Notes: generated from the sequence alone by a model not told the origin. 64,000 nt of DNA from Cutibacterium equinum (GCF_028021195.1 NZ_CP115668.1:2294001-2358000); one strand, 5' to 3'. Positions 15,956 to 26,076 are shown, counted from the stretch's first letter. Program-made: numbers and translations.

Positions 15956-16957
15956 ATGCATGCGATCACCGTCCGCCCCACTGACACAACAGACTCCAAG
16001 GGCCGCCATCGCCCCGGCCCCGAGTGCATCGAATGGACCGAGGTGCCCACCCCCGAACCCGGGCCGGGCGAGGTCCTCGTCAAGGTGAGGGCAGCCGGCA
16101 TCAACCGTGGTGACCTCCTACAGCGCCAGGGTCTCTACCCGCCACCGAAGGGCGTTTCCCAGACCATGGGCCTGGAAGTCAGCGGCACCGTCTCCTCCCT
16201 GGGCCCCGATGTCGACGGCTGGTCCGAAGGCGACGACGTCGTTGCCCTACTCGCTGGCGGCGGATACGCCGAATACGTCATCGTCCCGGCCGGCCAACTT
16301 CTCCCCCTCCCCGACGGCATCGACCCAGTCACCGCCTCAACCCTCATCGAGGTCGCAGCAACCGTCATCTCCAACATGGACCACGTCGGCCTGTCCCAGG
16401 GCGAGACCCTTCTCGTCCACGGTGGCGCCGGCGGCATCGGACAATTCGCCATCCAGTACGCCAAATCGCTCGGCTGCACGGTCATCACCACGTGCGGCAC
16501 CCCCGAGAAACAGGAGTTCTGCCGCGATCTTGGCGCCGACGTAGCCCTCGACTATCACGAGGACTGGGTTGCCGCCGTCAAGGAGGCGACCGATGGCCGC
16601 GGCGTTGACGTCATCCTCGATGTCATGGGCGCCAAGTACCTCAGCCTCAACGTCGATGCGCTGGCCACCGGCGGTCGTCTCGACATCATCGGGATGCAGG
16701 GCGGCGTCAAGGGGGAGCTCAACATCGGCAAGCTGCTCAACAAGCGTGCCCTCGTCACCGCAACGAGCCTGCGCCCCCGACCCCTCGAGGAGAAGGCCAA
16801 GATCTGCCAACGGGTCCGTGAGATTGCCTGGCCGCTCTACACCAACGGCAGCATCAAGCCCGCCCCCGTCGAGTCCTTCCCCATGCCCGAGGCTGGCGAG
16901 GCTCACGCTCGCCTGGAGTCCGGCGAAGTACTCGGGAAGGTCGCGCTGACCCTCTGA
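15956..16957 (+). CDS. Zinc-independent NAD(P)H quinone oxidoreductase (MDR family)
   Basis: A protein of 333 residues of the medium-chain dehydrogenase/reductase superfamily, quinone oxidoreductase (PIG3-like) branch. The N-terminal catalytic domain has PGPGEVLVKVRAAGINRGDLLQRQG, and the Rossmann nucleotide loop is VHGGAGGIGQFAIQYAK near residue 160. DVILDVMGAKYL and RPRPLEEKAKI are typical of the PIG3 group. No structural zinc cysteines are seen, as expected. It is divergent from cassette copy 1 with 140 bp between starts. A deleted scar of this gene lies next to cassette copy 2. The symbol qor is avoided because the substrate is unproven. Confidence 0.88.
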   Translation: MHAITVRPTDTTDSKGRHRPGPECIEWTEVPTPEPGPGEVLVKVRAAGINRGDLLQRQGLYPPPKGVSQTMGLEVSGTVSSLGPDVDGWSEGDDVVALLAGGGYAEYVIVPAGQLLPLPDGIDPVTASTLIEVAATVISNMDHVGLSQGETLLVHGGAGGIGQFAIQYAKSLGCTVITTCGTPEKQEFCRDLGADVALDYHEDWVAAVKEATDGRGVDVILDVMGAKYLSLNVDALATGGRLDIIGMQGGVKGELNIGKLLNKRALVTATSLRPRPLEEKAKICQRVREIAWPLYTNGSIKPAPVESFPMPEAGEAHARLESGEVLGKVALTL

Positions 16958-16973
16958 GGCCCCTCGCCCACAC

Positions 16974-17017
16974 ACGACCTGTCACGGCTTCGGTCGCGGC
17001 AGGTCGTTGTTGTTTTC
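16974..17017 (+). terminator. Terminator after the oxidoreductase gene
   Basis: An ACGACCTG/CAGGTCGT stem (16974-16981 against 17000-17007) encloses a CGGCTTCGGTCG inner hairpin. The tail TGTTGTTTT is T-rich, so it fits an intrinsic terminator 16 bases past the stop. Confidence 0.75.
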
Positions 17018-17203
17018 ACCATCCCAATGCCGTCTCAGCTCCCATCGGCGTAAGTCGGACAGTCAACCCGGAACCGCCCGTCCATCACTTGAGCCTCCCA
17101 TCACCCGGCCTCACGGTGGTGATTTCGGTTACGACTCCGGTCTCTGCCACCTGACATGGCACCGCCCATCATCAGCACCCGGAGCTCCACCACACCCACC
17201 GAG

Positions 17204-18670
<1,467 letters not shown>

Positions 18671-18687
18671 TCGCAACACCTCAGGTT

Positions 18688-18716
18688 GGGCCGTCCGAAA
18701 GAGACTTGGGCGGCCC
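18688..18716 (+). terminator. Terminator after argG
   Basis: A 9-bp stem (GGGCCGTCC with GGGCGGCCC, one G-T pair) and 11-base loop, 17 bases past the stop, followed by an AT-rich stretch containing TTTAATTATT. Confidence 0.7.
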
Positions 18717-18808
18717 CATAAGTTTAATTATTCGTCACGAAGTATTTCCCTCAGCGATACGAATATGAACACTTCCCCGAAGGCGTCCTCACATGGCACA
18801 CTGTTGCC

Positions 18809-19318
18809 ATGAGTAATGTGACGCCGACCGGCGACTCGAATAACAACAGCGCAAACGCGCCGTACCAGCCCTCGAACTACCCCACCCAGCCCTACGGACA
18901 GGGCAACCGGTCGACCCAGCCCTACGGCCAGAGCAACCAGTCAACCCAGTACAGCTACGACGGATCCAACCCGTCGCCGTCCAGCGACAAGAAGGGCTTC
19001 TTCGGGGCCCTTTTCGACATGTCCTTCGACTACTACGTCACGCCGAAGATCGCGAAACTTGTGTACATCATCGCGATCATCTGCGCGGCCGTGATGTGGA
19101 TCGGCTCTATCATCGTAGCCGGCGTTGGCGGTGCCATTGGTACAGCCGCCGGCGCCGATGCTGGCGGCACCGGCGTGGTCGTCGTGCTCATAATTCTCGT
19201 GGGATGGATCCCAGCATTACTGTTCGTCATCGGTGTGCGGATGCAGATCGAGTTCGTCCTCGCCCTCATCAAGACCGCCGAGAACACCGCCACCCTGCGT
19301 CGCAAGCTGGAACGCTGA
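18809..19318 (+). CDS. DUF4282-type membrane protein
   Basis: A 169-residue protein. The N-terminal third is Asn/Gln/Pro/Tyr-rich with repeated TQPYGQ units, likely disordered and cytoplasmic. A DUF4282-like segment follows, opening GFFGALFDMSFDYYVTPKIAK. Two hydrophobic helices (about 90-115 and 122-150) and a basic C-terminus complete it. DUF4282 proteins are small membrane proteins of unknown function. The ATG is preceded by an AT-rich region (18720-18770) that could hold the promoter. A terminator hairpin follows. Confidence 0.8.
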   Translation: MSNVTPTGDSNNNSANAPYQPSNYPTQPYGQGNRSTQPYGQSNQSTQYSYDGSNPSPSSDKKGFFGALFDMSFDYYVTPKIAKLVYIIAIICAAVMWIGSIIVAGVGGAIGTAAGADAGGTGVVVVLIILVGWIPALLFVIGVRMQIEFVLALIKTAENTATLRRKLER

Positions 19319-19331
19319 GTCAACCTCGGAG

Positions 19332-19363
19332 TAGGCCGCACATCACCGACGATGTGCGGCCTA
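19332..19363 (+). terminator. Terminator after the DUF4282 gene
   Basis: A perfect 13-bp stem (TAGGCCGCACATC with GATGTGCGGCCTA) and 6-base loop, 13 bases past the stop codon. Confidence 0.82.
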
Positions 19364-19420
19364 TGTCATGCCCAGGCTCTCTACCAGCGTGGGCCAGCCA
19401 GATCGTTGTAGAGTGCTTGA

Positions 19421-20620
19421 GTGCGCGGTTACCGGGATGTCATCGCCATCCGGGAGGTGTGGGCAACCCTCCTGTTGTCGGCTCTCATCCGGATTCCGAT
19501 CTTCAGCCTCGGAATCGTCATGAGCGTCCACGTCGTCAGTTCCCTGCATCTTGACTACGTGCGAGCCGGGGCTGTGACGACCGTCGTCACCGTGGCAACT
19601 ATGGTTTCAGGGCCATGGCGAGGCAGCATGGTCGACCGCAAAGGGCTGCGGCGAACCATGTTCCCGTCTCTTATCATCACGACGGCCACCTGGGGACTAT
19701 CGCCGTGGCTAGGGTATTTCCCGCTCCTCGTGCTATGCGCAATAGGGAGCCTGTGGAACTACCCGATTTTCACCATCCCACGCCAGGTCTTGATGGCCGC
19801 CGTGCCCACGTCCCGACGCCGTGCCGCTCTGTCACTGGACTCGGTGAGCGTGGAAATTTGCTACATGATCGGCCCGACAGTCGCCATCATTGCAGCGACG
19901 ACCATCGGAACCCAGATCACCATCACCGCGTGTGGGTTCATCGCTGCCATTGGCGCTGCAGGCCTGATGATCCTGAACCCGGCGACCACCGAGCCCTCCA
20001 AGGTCGACCCGGTGCCACCAGCCTCGGACGCACCGGCTGTTCAGACCCCGCACAACCCGAAGACGACGTGGCTGTCGCCAACGTCGGCGTCCCTTCTGTT
20101 CACCGTCATCGCAACCGGCTTCTGCCTGGGCGGTATTGAGCTGACGACCGTCGCCGCCATGAGGTCGATGGGCCACCCCGGGATGATCGGGTGGGTGCTC
20201 GCAGCCTCAGGTTTTGGGTCGGCCATCGGTGGCGTCATGTACGGAGCCCTGCCAAGGGGGGCGTCCACGGCGCTTCTCCTCGTGTTCCTTGGTGCGATGA
20301 CTGCGTTGCCGGCACTGTCGAGCGGCCCTGGGTCGGCGGCCATCCTGCTGTTCGTGGGTGGCATCTTCTGCGCCCCGACGATCACCTCGTCCATCGATGC
20401 CCTGACCGACCTGGTACCGGCAGATTCTCGAGGAGCCATCATCGGATGGCAGGGATCATGCCTCAACGGCGGCACGGCTATGGCAGCCCCGTTGATCGGC
20501 GCCATCATGGACTCTCACGGGTGGCAGTGGGGATTCCTCGTGGCTGGAATTACCAGCGCCATCATCGGAGCGATCGTGTGGACGACAATCCGGCTCGTGA
20601 AGAAGCGTCAGACCGCGTAA
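19421..20620 (+). CDS. MFS transporter
   Basis: A 399-residue membrane protein with about 12 hydrophobic segments and a longer polar loop near residues 185-215 between the two halves. The loop after helix 2 reads GPWRGSMVDRKGLRRTMFP, the MFS motif A position (RGxxxDRxGxR). The second half contains GFGSAIGGVMYGALPRGAS, the symmetry-related loop. Sequence style fits the drug or metabolite exporters of the DHA/YbfB kind. Substrate cannot be assigned. The GTG at 19421 begins shortly after helix-compatible sequence; no strong ribosome-binding site is seen. It follows the DUF4282 terminator, so it is its own unit. Confidence 0.82.
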   Translation: MRGYRDVIAIREVWATLLLSALIRIPIFSLGIVMSVHVVSSLHLDYVRAGAVTTVVTVATMVSGPWRGSMVDRKGLRRTMFPSLIITTATWGLSPWLGYFPLLVLCAIGSLWNYPIFTIPRQVLMAAVPTSRRRAALSLDSVSVEICYMIGPTVAIIAATTIGTQITITACGFIAAIGAAGLMILNPATTEPSKVDPVPPASDAPAVQTPHNPKTTWLSPTSASLLFTVIATGFCLGGIELTTVAAMRSMGHPGMIGWVLAASGFGSAIGGVMYGALPRGASTALLLVFLGAMTALPALSSGPGSAAILLFVGGIFCAPTITSSIDALTDLVPADSRGAIIGWQGSCLNGGTAMAAPLIGAIMDSHGWQWGFLVAGITSAIIGAIVWTTIRLVKKRQTA

Positions 20621-20925
20621 TCGCCGAGTTGCTGGGTGTGGAGGCGCGACTGACGTCAGCGCCGCGCGCCTTATTCCGCTGCTGGCCCACCCATTCCGCT
20701 GACCTGATCCCGCACTTGGGTTTCCTGGTCGGGCGCCTACCCGCGTTGATTCGTCAACTACCCCGCGCGTCCGCGTTCCGCGTGGTGTGGTGATGTGGGT
20801 GGTGACCGGGTGTTGTGTCGTGTGGGGTGGTCGCCAGTGTGGTCATAACCAGTTTTGCCACCACTGGGCAAGGTGAGGCCTTGGATCCGTACTGTCGCAA
20901 TACCTGGTGTCGGGGAGGGTACTGG
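20621..20925. other. Intergenic stretch without a gene
   Basis: These 305 bases separate the convergent MFS and DUF559 genes. CTGACGTCAG at 20648-20657 is a perfect palindrome within a longer imperfect GC-rich hairpin and may act as a terminator. The part from 20780 to 20850 is strikingly G/T-rich on the plus strand. No credible ORF, tRNA or repeat was seen. Confidence 0.5.
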
Positions 20926-21873
20926 TTAGGCGGGTCGAACGCCGTTCATGATGCGTCGTAGGACGGTTTCGGTGTACATGGTTTTGGGTCGGTGACGTCG
21001 GTGGAGGTGGGAGGCCAGCCAGTCGAGGACGAACCGGGGGCTGCGCCGCATCATGGTGGGGGTAGTGTGAAGTACAGTCCAGCCGTGTCGATCCAGGTGG
21101 GCTGAGCGCATCATGGTGTCTTCGAAACCGTCCGCAGTTGCGTGAACACTGCGTCCGTCGATTTCGAGGGCGACGTGTTCAGCGTCGAATGCTTGGTCGA
21201 GGTAGTAGCAGTGTTCTCCGGCCCAGATTTTCCGGTTGGGCTTGTGCCCGGTCACTCCCACGGCGCGCAGCATCCGCCCCATCTCCGACTCGGGAATCGA
21301 CCAGGCGTTGAGATCAATATCGGCCAGCGCAGCGTCAACCTGGGCCTTCGAATAGCGGCCAGCCAATGCCTTACGGGCTTTGCGGCACGACGCAGGGGTG
21401 ACCAGGTGTTGACGCAGCGCCTCGCAGACCCATTCCCAATCGCCGGCAATCGCCAATATCAGCACCGAGACCTCCGGCATGGTCATCCAGATACCGTCGC
21501 GTTCGACCAGGTATCGGCGAGGCATGTGCCAGCGATGCACCCGGATTCTGGGCCGGTCCAGACATCGGGTGCGCGAGAATGCCTCCACACTCCCAATGCG
21601 CGCCAGGTCCATGTACCGGTCTGCCCCGGGGGCTTTCAACCCTTGCAGCACCAACGCGACTCTACCGACGAGGGTGATGTCGCGGTGCCACAGCAACAAG
21701 GCGCGGATAACGGTGTGGGGGTCGTCGGCCAAGCCGGTGGCAGCCACCACACCAGGCAGGATACGGACGGCGTGGCCGCGGGCCACAGCCCGGTCGGCTT
21801 GGCCGCGAATGGGGCTATAGCGATGAATGCGGGCCACCCCGTGACGATTCAAATAGTCTTGAAGAGTTCTCAC
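20926..21873 (-). CDS. DUF559 (PD-(D/E)XK-like) protein with N-terminal winged-helix-like part
   Basis: A protein of about 315 residues. The C-terminal 110 residues match the DUF559/VSR-like nuclease fold: YYLDQAFDAEHVALEIDGRS supplies the D...ExD/E core and GWTVLHTT the following strand. The N-terminal half (RTLQDYLNRHGVARI...ARGHAVRILPGVVA) resembles the AbiEi-type winged helix often fused to DUF559 in Actinobacteria. Such proteins are numerous orphans in propionibacteria; nuclease activity is inferred from fold only. The start is uncertain: GTG at 21873 fits the family better, while the frame is open to 22074. It sits just inside inverted-repeat copy 2. Confidence 0.72.
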   Translation of the reverse strand: MRTLQDYLNRHGVARIHRYSPIRGQADRAVARGHAVRILPGVVAATGLADDPHTVIRALLLWHRDITLVGRVALVLQGLKAPGADRYMDLARIGSVEAFSRTRCLDRPRIRVHRWHMPRRYLVERDGIWMTMPEVSVLILAIAGDWEWVCEALRQHLVTPASCRKARKALAGRYSKAQVDAALADIDLNAWSIPESEMGRMLRAVGVTGHKPNRKIWAGEHCYYLDQAFDAEHVALEIDGRSVHATADGFEDTMMRSAHLDRHGWTVLHTTPTMMRRSPRFVLDWLASHLHRRHRPKTMYTETVLRRIMNGVRPA

Positions 21874-22303
21874 ATATTCAGTTGTCGTCTGAGTACCCGG
21901 GTTTCGTTCACCCAACTTGGATCTGTGGATAGCACCAGCTCTGGCCACGATCGCCGCTGTGGATAGCCGCAGCCCAGAAGGCGGCCTCTCAATCACCACC
22001 ACTGCCGGGATGGTGGCGATCCGGGTGATGACGGGCCGGGCCGCTACCAGCGCTGGCAGCAAGCCCCTGCACAACCGTGATGACCACCGCGTTCGGGATA
22101 AGAGGGTGCGCGAGGGGTATTAGGATTCGATGCCCTCCGTGGCAGTCTCTTCTGAGGGGTCACTGTCGCCGACAACTCCGGTGACCTGAGGAGCGCGTTT
22201 GACGCTTTGCGTGCGTTTCAAACCCCGCCCTTAGATGGTGAACAACACCGTTGAATCATGGTCAAGTTGTGACCACCGGGCCGAACCCGATCGGCGAGAT
22301 CAC

Positions 22304-22402
22304 AATTGGAGATGACGGTTGCTGCGATCTCGATGAGGGTTGAGGCAGTGGTTGGGTCGATGCCGGCTGCCCTCACCTTGACGAGGACCTCGCCCGGCCC
22401 GG
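22304..22402 (-). pseudogene. Deleted scar of the quinone oxidoreductase gene
   Basis: This stretch is two pieces of the gene at 15956-16957, in reverse orientation and fused. One matches bases 16326-16375, the other 16070-16100. The fusion point lies in the shared word GATGCCG, which occurs at both ends of the missing 220 or so bases in the intact gene. The start codon region is also gone. Because the intact gene lies next to cassette copy 1 in the same relative orientation, the scar shows that copy 2 was copied from the copy 1 locus together with flanking DNA and then eroded. Confidence 0.85.
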
Positions 22403-22427
22403 AGTTTCCTCACATGAGTCAGAGGTC

Positions 22428-22462
22428 TTATCCACAGATTTTCGGGGTTTTCCACAGATTTT
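22428..22462 (+). promoter_or_regulatory. DnaA-box-like promoter element of cassette copy 2
   Basis: A perfect TTATCCACA at 22428-22436, and 12-bp direct repeats TCCACAGATTTT at 22431-22442 and 22451-22462 (20 bp apart), about 50 bp upstream of the lipoprotein start. It is conserved with copy 1, whereas the flanking DNA is not. Confidence 0.5.
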
Positions 22463-22509
22463 GGTTCCGGGGGTTCTCAACGGTTGCGCGAGCCTTCAGG
22501 ATTGTCGTC

Positions 22510-23160
22510 ATGGTGATGAATGGTGAGCACGCCGGAGGCTGTCGACGGCGTTTGGCGATGGTAACTGCTTTCGTGGTGGTGTTGGGGACGGCTGCCTGTG
22601 GTGGTGATGACGGCGCTTCTGGGGCGATGGGTGGAGTGACTCCTGTACCCAGTGCTGTGACGACGAGCTCGACTTCCACGCTGAGGTCGGATGAGCCGAG
22701 GTTGGTGAAAGCGACGGCGACCCCGGTTCCCGGGACCACGCAGGACGCGCTGTTCCTGGAGGCCAAGAAGGTTTACGAGACGTACCTGGAGCAGACGCTG
22801 CTGTTCGAGCAAGAGGGAGGAGGCGAGGTGTTACCTGCTGGGCTGAAGGACGTTGTTGGCGGTGACTGGGCGGAGATGATCCGGGAGTACTACGAGAAAG
22901 TGAAAGAGCGCGGTCACGTTGTTCGGCCTGACTCTGCCGGTTATGGACCGGTAAGTATTGCCATCCATGAACCCAAGGAAGGTCATGCGTTAGCTATTGA
23001 CTCGTGTGTTGATCAACGGGGATGGGAGTTCGTAGATGCTTCAGGGAAGTTGGTTTCTGAGGGGACGCTCAAACATAACCAGCTGTTCTTTGATCGGATT
23101 GACGGTCACATGGTGATTGTTGACGGACTCTCAGAAAGGGGAGAAGAATGCGAGGCCTGA
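22510..23160 (+). CDS. Putative lipoprotein of the duplicated cassette, copy 2
   Basis: A 216-residue paralogue of the protein at 15147. It has the same signal region, the same LGTAAC lipobox-like site at residue 30 and a shorter Thr/Ser linker (the TPRSTS units of copy 1 are missing). EAKKVYETYLEQTLLFEQEGGGEVLP is shared in substance. From about residue 107 the copies differ by many substitutions (for example SCVDQRGWEFVDASGK against SCADQRGWVFVDDAGK), yet remain clearly homologous, so both parts appear to be under constraint. The upstream frame as far as 22306 runs through the oxidoreductase scar and is not part of the gene. It overlaps the next gene by 13 bp. Confidence 0.72.
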   Translation: MVMNGEHAGGCRRRLAMVTAFVVVLGTAACGGDDGASGAMGGVTPVPSAVTTSSTSTLRSDEPRLVKATATPVPGTTQDALFLEAKKVYETYLEQTLLFEQEGGGEVLPAGLKDVVGGDWAEMIREYYEKVKERGHVVRPDSAGYGPVSIAIHEPKEGHALAIDSCVDQRGWEFVDASGKLVSEGTLKHNQLFFDRIDGHMVIVDGLSERGEECEA

Positions 23161-24077
23161 CTATCGCTCTGGCGACGCTGATTGCCGTACAGGGAATCGG
23201 GCTGCAACAATCGGGGCGAAGCTCGTCCTCCGAAGCTGTTGTTGATAATGAGAAGACCGGTGTCATAAGCATTGGCAAGCGCATCGGAGGTTCTCATCGA
23301 AAGCCTGTGATCGATCCGGAGAAGGGGGCCAAGTACCACAATCCGGGTTACAGGGGTTCCCATCACAAGCGTCGTCATGGCGGTGGTGGCTCCCATCGTG
23401 GCCACACCTCGCCAGACTCACCAGGCTCGTCTGGGTCTCCTGGATTACCCAAGCTATCGGGGACTGATCCCTATGTTGACTCAGCGATCTTGTCCCTCAC
23501 CAGGATGCCGTATCTACCAGGGCTGCACAGCCACGACTCCACACCCACGCCTGACCATCGAACCCCGCACCGTGCACCCCAGACGCCTACAGGCCCCACT
23601 GCTGAGGAGATCAGAGCCTGGTCGATTGACATCGCAACCAGTATCCGATTGACCAAACCCGTCATCGATGTCCAGCCGTCTCCTTCGGCCAACAAGTGGA
23701 ATATCACAGCCGTGGGACAGCCGTTGTGGTTCCACAACCCCAGGGGTGGACATCACACCGCACACGACTCCGCCCACGGAATCGTGGTCTCCCTTGACGC
23801 CCAGAGGTCCGAAACCATCTATGAAACCGGAGAGAAAACGGTTCACTGTTCTCACACGACTCCCCGCCCCACCACTGCTGACCCGCGAGCCCAATCCCCC
23901 GACTGCGGCTACATGTACCAGCATCCGGGCGACTACACCCTTCGCATGACCGAAGTCTGGACAGTACATTGGCGCTCAGGCAGCCAGTCCGGCCAGATCA
24001 TCACGACACGCTCATCATCCAAACCACTCAAAGTCAACGAACTCATCGCAGTACTAACAAAACCCGAAACGCAATAA
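23148..24077 (+). CDS. Exported protein of the duplicated cassette, copy 2
   Basis: A 309-residue protein, the same length as copy 1. The N-terminal 52 residues (hydrophobic ALATLIAVQGIGLQ, then a polar stretch) share no clear sequence with copy 1, although the signal-like design is kept. From PVIDPEKGAKYHNPGY onward the two proteins differ at only a handful of positions. The start ATG follows AAAGGGGAGAAG inside the lipoprotein gene. Both copies keep full-length frames, so neither looks dead. The function is unknown; an envelope location is likely given the lipoprotein partner. Confidence 0.75.
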   Translation: MRGLTIALATLIAVQGIGLQQSGRSSSSEAVVDNEKTGVISIGKRIGGSHRKPVIDPEKGAKYHNPGYRGSHHKRRHGGGGSHRGHTSPDSPGSSGSPGLPKLSGTDPYVDSAILSLTRMPYLPGLHSHDSTPTPDHRTPHRAPQTPTGPTAEEIRAWSIDIATSIRLTKPVIDVQPSPSANKWNITAVGQPLWFHNPRGGHHTAHDSAHGIVVSLDAQRSETIYETGEKTVHCSHTTPRPTTADPRAQSPDCGYMYQHPGDYTLRMTEVWTVHWRSGSQSGQIITTRSSSKPLKVNELIAVLTKPETQ

Positions 24078-24299
24078 GGGTTCACGAGGAGAGATTTACG
24101 CTGCTTGATGATGTGGTCTTCAGTCCTCACGACACCGCTGCTGCGAGAAGCTGATCCCGGCCAGTGCGGCAGATGTGACCCCCGAGGGTAACGACAGAGG
24201 AGATCCGGCCATAGCTAATGCGACAAGTGTTGTTCTGAGCAGTCCGGCGAATGAGTGTTCTGGCTTGAGGTTTTCAGAGCGCCGTTCAAGAAGGGACAA

Positions 24300-24343
24300 G
24301 TACTATGCAAACATGCTGCCCGTACTATGCAAAGATGCTGCCC
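24300..24343. repeat. 22-bp tandem duplication
   Basis: Two adjacent copies of a unit that begins GTACTATGCAAA and ends ATGCTGCCC (24300-24321, 24322-24343), differing at one base. They lie in the gene-poor stretch between cassette copy 2 and the transposase relic. Nothing else was recognised in 24083-24450. Confidence 0.85.
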
Positions 24344-24449
24344 GCGCGAGCAGGGATGATCCGGACCAGGACTGCCGTTCCTGCTCGCCGCTCAGGTGCT
24401 CCCTGCGCGAAGTCGCCGCGAGGTTCCAGTGTTTGTGGCCCACGGTCAG

Positions 24450-24706
24450 CCCCGACTCGAGCACACCCTCGTCCACTCCGTGATCGATGGCCACTCCCGA
24501 CTGGTCTACGTCGAGGTCCACGACGATGAGACCGCCCTCGCGGCCACCGCAGTCCCGGCCCGGGCCGTCGGCTGGTTCGCCAAGCCGAGCGTCGTGATGC
24601 CCTGGCCGACTGGATCCACTTCCACGATCATCACAGGCCCCATTCAGCCTGCGGCAACCTCCCACCCGTCACCCGGCTGACCAACCTCCCCGGTCAATAC
24701 GCCTAA
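24450..24706 (+). pseudogene. IS481-family transposase relic
   Basis: Two out-of-frame pieces of an IS481-type DDE transposase. The first encodes LVHSVIDGHSRLVYVEVHDD (24468-24527 region), the segment around the first catalytic Asp. The second encodes ADWIHFHDHHRPHSACGN and runs to the normal C-terminal end (NLPGQYA, stop 24704-24706). The stretch between, with the second Asp, is deleted, and the frame shifts. The N-terminal HTH is absent and no terminal inverted repeats were found. The relic's stop overlaps the stop of the convergent MocR gene. Confidence 0.7.
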
Positions 24707-26076
24707 CACACCATCAACGCGGCCCGCAGCGACTCCTGGTCATGCCAGACGGGGATTCGCAGCATGGTGCGGTGCCCGTCGTGCGGCGAGAAGCGCGGCC
24801 CGGGCGCAAGCTTCACTCCGACACGCTTGGCTCGCTCCGCGAGAAGCGCCGCGTCCTCGCCGGTGTCGACCCACAGACATGGACCGCCGTGGATGGGCTC
24901 CCACCGCCACTTTGGCCGGAGCTCGCGCAGCACGGCCTCTGTGCGAGCGAGTTGATCATGGAGAAGGGTGCGCCGCTCATCGCGCGCCTCCTCGACGCGC
25001 TGCAACATGCGCACGGCGAGAAGCTGGTCGACGACGGAGGTGGCGAGGTCGCCTACCTTCCGCAGCTCGGTGAGCACCCGGATTCGCGGGGCCGAGGCAC
25101 GAATCCAACCAATCCTCAGCCCGCCCCAGAACAGCTTCGAGCATGTCCAACAACCGATGAGTCGGTCGGGGTCGACGAGTCCGGCAAGACTGGGAGCAGC
25201 GCCGACCCCAAGCGAGAGGTCCGCAGAACAACAATCCTCAATGACCTGCACCGATGAGTCGTTCACGACGCCGGCGATGGCCTTGCGCATCGTCGTGGAG
25301 GTCGTGCGACCGGTGGGGTTGTGAATGCTCGTCTGGCAATACAGCAGCTCGGGGCCCCGCTTCATGGCCTGCTCCAACAACGCGACGTCGAGCCCGTCGC
25401 CACGCATGGGGATCCCCTGCACGCGGACGCCCTCGGAATTGAACACCTCCAACGCGCCGCGATAGGTCGGGTCGTCACAGAGCACCAGGTCGCCGGGCGC
25501 CACCACGCTGCGCACCGCGAGCTGTGTGGCATGCTGAGCCCCCGTCGTGACGAGGATCTCCGAGGGCTTGGTGGGTGTGTGACGACGGGTGAGGTAGTCG
25601 GCGATGGTCTGCCGCAACACCGGCAGCCCGGCAGGGAAGTAGCCGTCGGTGTCCAGATACGGGTCCAGCTCCCGCACTCCACCCGCGAGTACCTCCCGTG
25701 CCACACGCGACGCGGGGAGGGCACCCGTCGAGAGGTCGGCGAGTTCGGCGGATGCGTTGGTGAAGGAGAACAGCCGCCCGGACATGCCGGTTTGAGCCGT
25801 GGCCTTCCCGGACCGGATCCGTACCCCAGACCCCCGTCGGGCTGTCGCGTACCCTCGCTCGACCAGGATCGACACCGCGGATGCGACGGTGCCTCTCGCG
25901 ATTCCGAGGCTCGCCGCCAGTTCCCGCTGGGGAGGAAGCATGATTCCGGCAGGTACGAATCCCTGCTCGACGAGATCCGCGATGGCGTCAGCGAGCGAAT
26001 CCGGTAACCGGCCGTGCTCGGGAGCCCACGGGCCGAGGAGATCTGCCAAGTGCGCAGCGGTCATGTGTGAGTGCAC
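24703..26076 (-). CDS. MocR-type (GntR-aminotransferase) regulator
   Basis: A protein of about 457 residues. An N-terminal GntR winged helix (PPQRELAASLGIARGTVASAVSIL) is joined to an aminotransferase class I-like domain with ETLVTTGAQHATQLAVRS-like, LLYCQTSIHNPTGRT and a TCSKLFWGGLRIGW segment holding the PLP lysine. MocR proteins use pyridoxal phosphate or an amino compound as a signal. It is divergent from the UPF0261/TIM-barrel pair, with an 11-bp inverted repeat between, so local control is likely. Start: the GTG at 26076 follows GAGAGGAG; ATGs at 26106 and 26064 lack such a site. Its C-terminus abuts a transposase relic. Confidence 0.85.
   Translation of the reverse strand: MHSHMTAAHLADLLGPWAPEHGRLPDSLADAIADLVEQGFVPAGIMLPPQRELAASLGIARGTVASAVSILVERGYATARRGSGVRIRSGKATAQTGMSGRLFSFTNASAELADLSTGALPASRVAREVLAGGVRELDPYLDTDGYFPAGLPVLRQTIADYLTRRHTPTKPSEILVTTGAQHATQLAVRSVVAPGDLVLCDDPTYRGALEVFNSEGVRVQGIPMRGDGLDVALLEQAMKRGPELLYCQTSIHNPTGRTTSTTMRKAIAGVVNDSSVQVIEDCCSADLSLGVGAAPSLAGLVDPDRLIGCWTCSKLFWGGLRIGWIRASAPRIRVLTELRKVGDLATSVVDQLLAVRMLQRVEEARDERRTLLHDQLARTEAVLRELRPKWRWEPIHGGPCLWVDTGEDAALLAERAKRVGVKLAPGPRFSPHDGHRTMLRIPVWHDQESLRAALMVC

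Larger units (their letters stand above)
22428..24082. repeat. Inverted repeat copy 2: two-gene exported-protein cassette
   Basis: The partner of 14225-15897 in opposite orientation. Near-identity covers 22428-22840 (promoter element and first part of the lipoprotein gene) and 23304-24082 (last 83 percent of the exported-protein gene and a few bases beyond). Between them the sequences diverge strongly. Homology starts exactly at TTATCCACA, as in copy 1. Confidence 0.9.

Noticed and set aside
22306-22509. N-terminal extension of lipoprotein copy 2
   Set aside because: It is a translation of the oxidoreductase scar on the wrong strand, and the signal peptide begins at 22510 or 22516.
24083-24450. 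Possible toxin-antitoxin or small gene next to cassette copy 2
   Set aside because: Frames here are short, overlap the 22-bp tandem repeat and show no recognisable domain.
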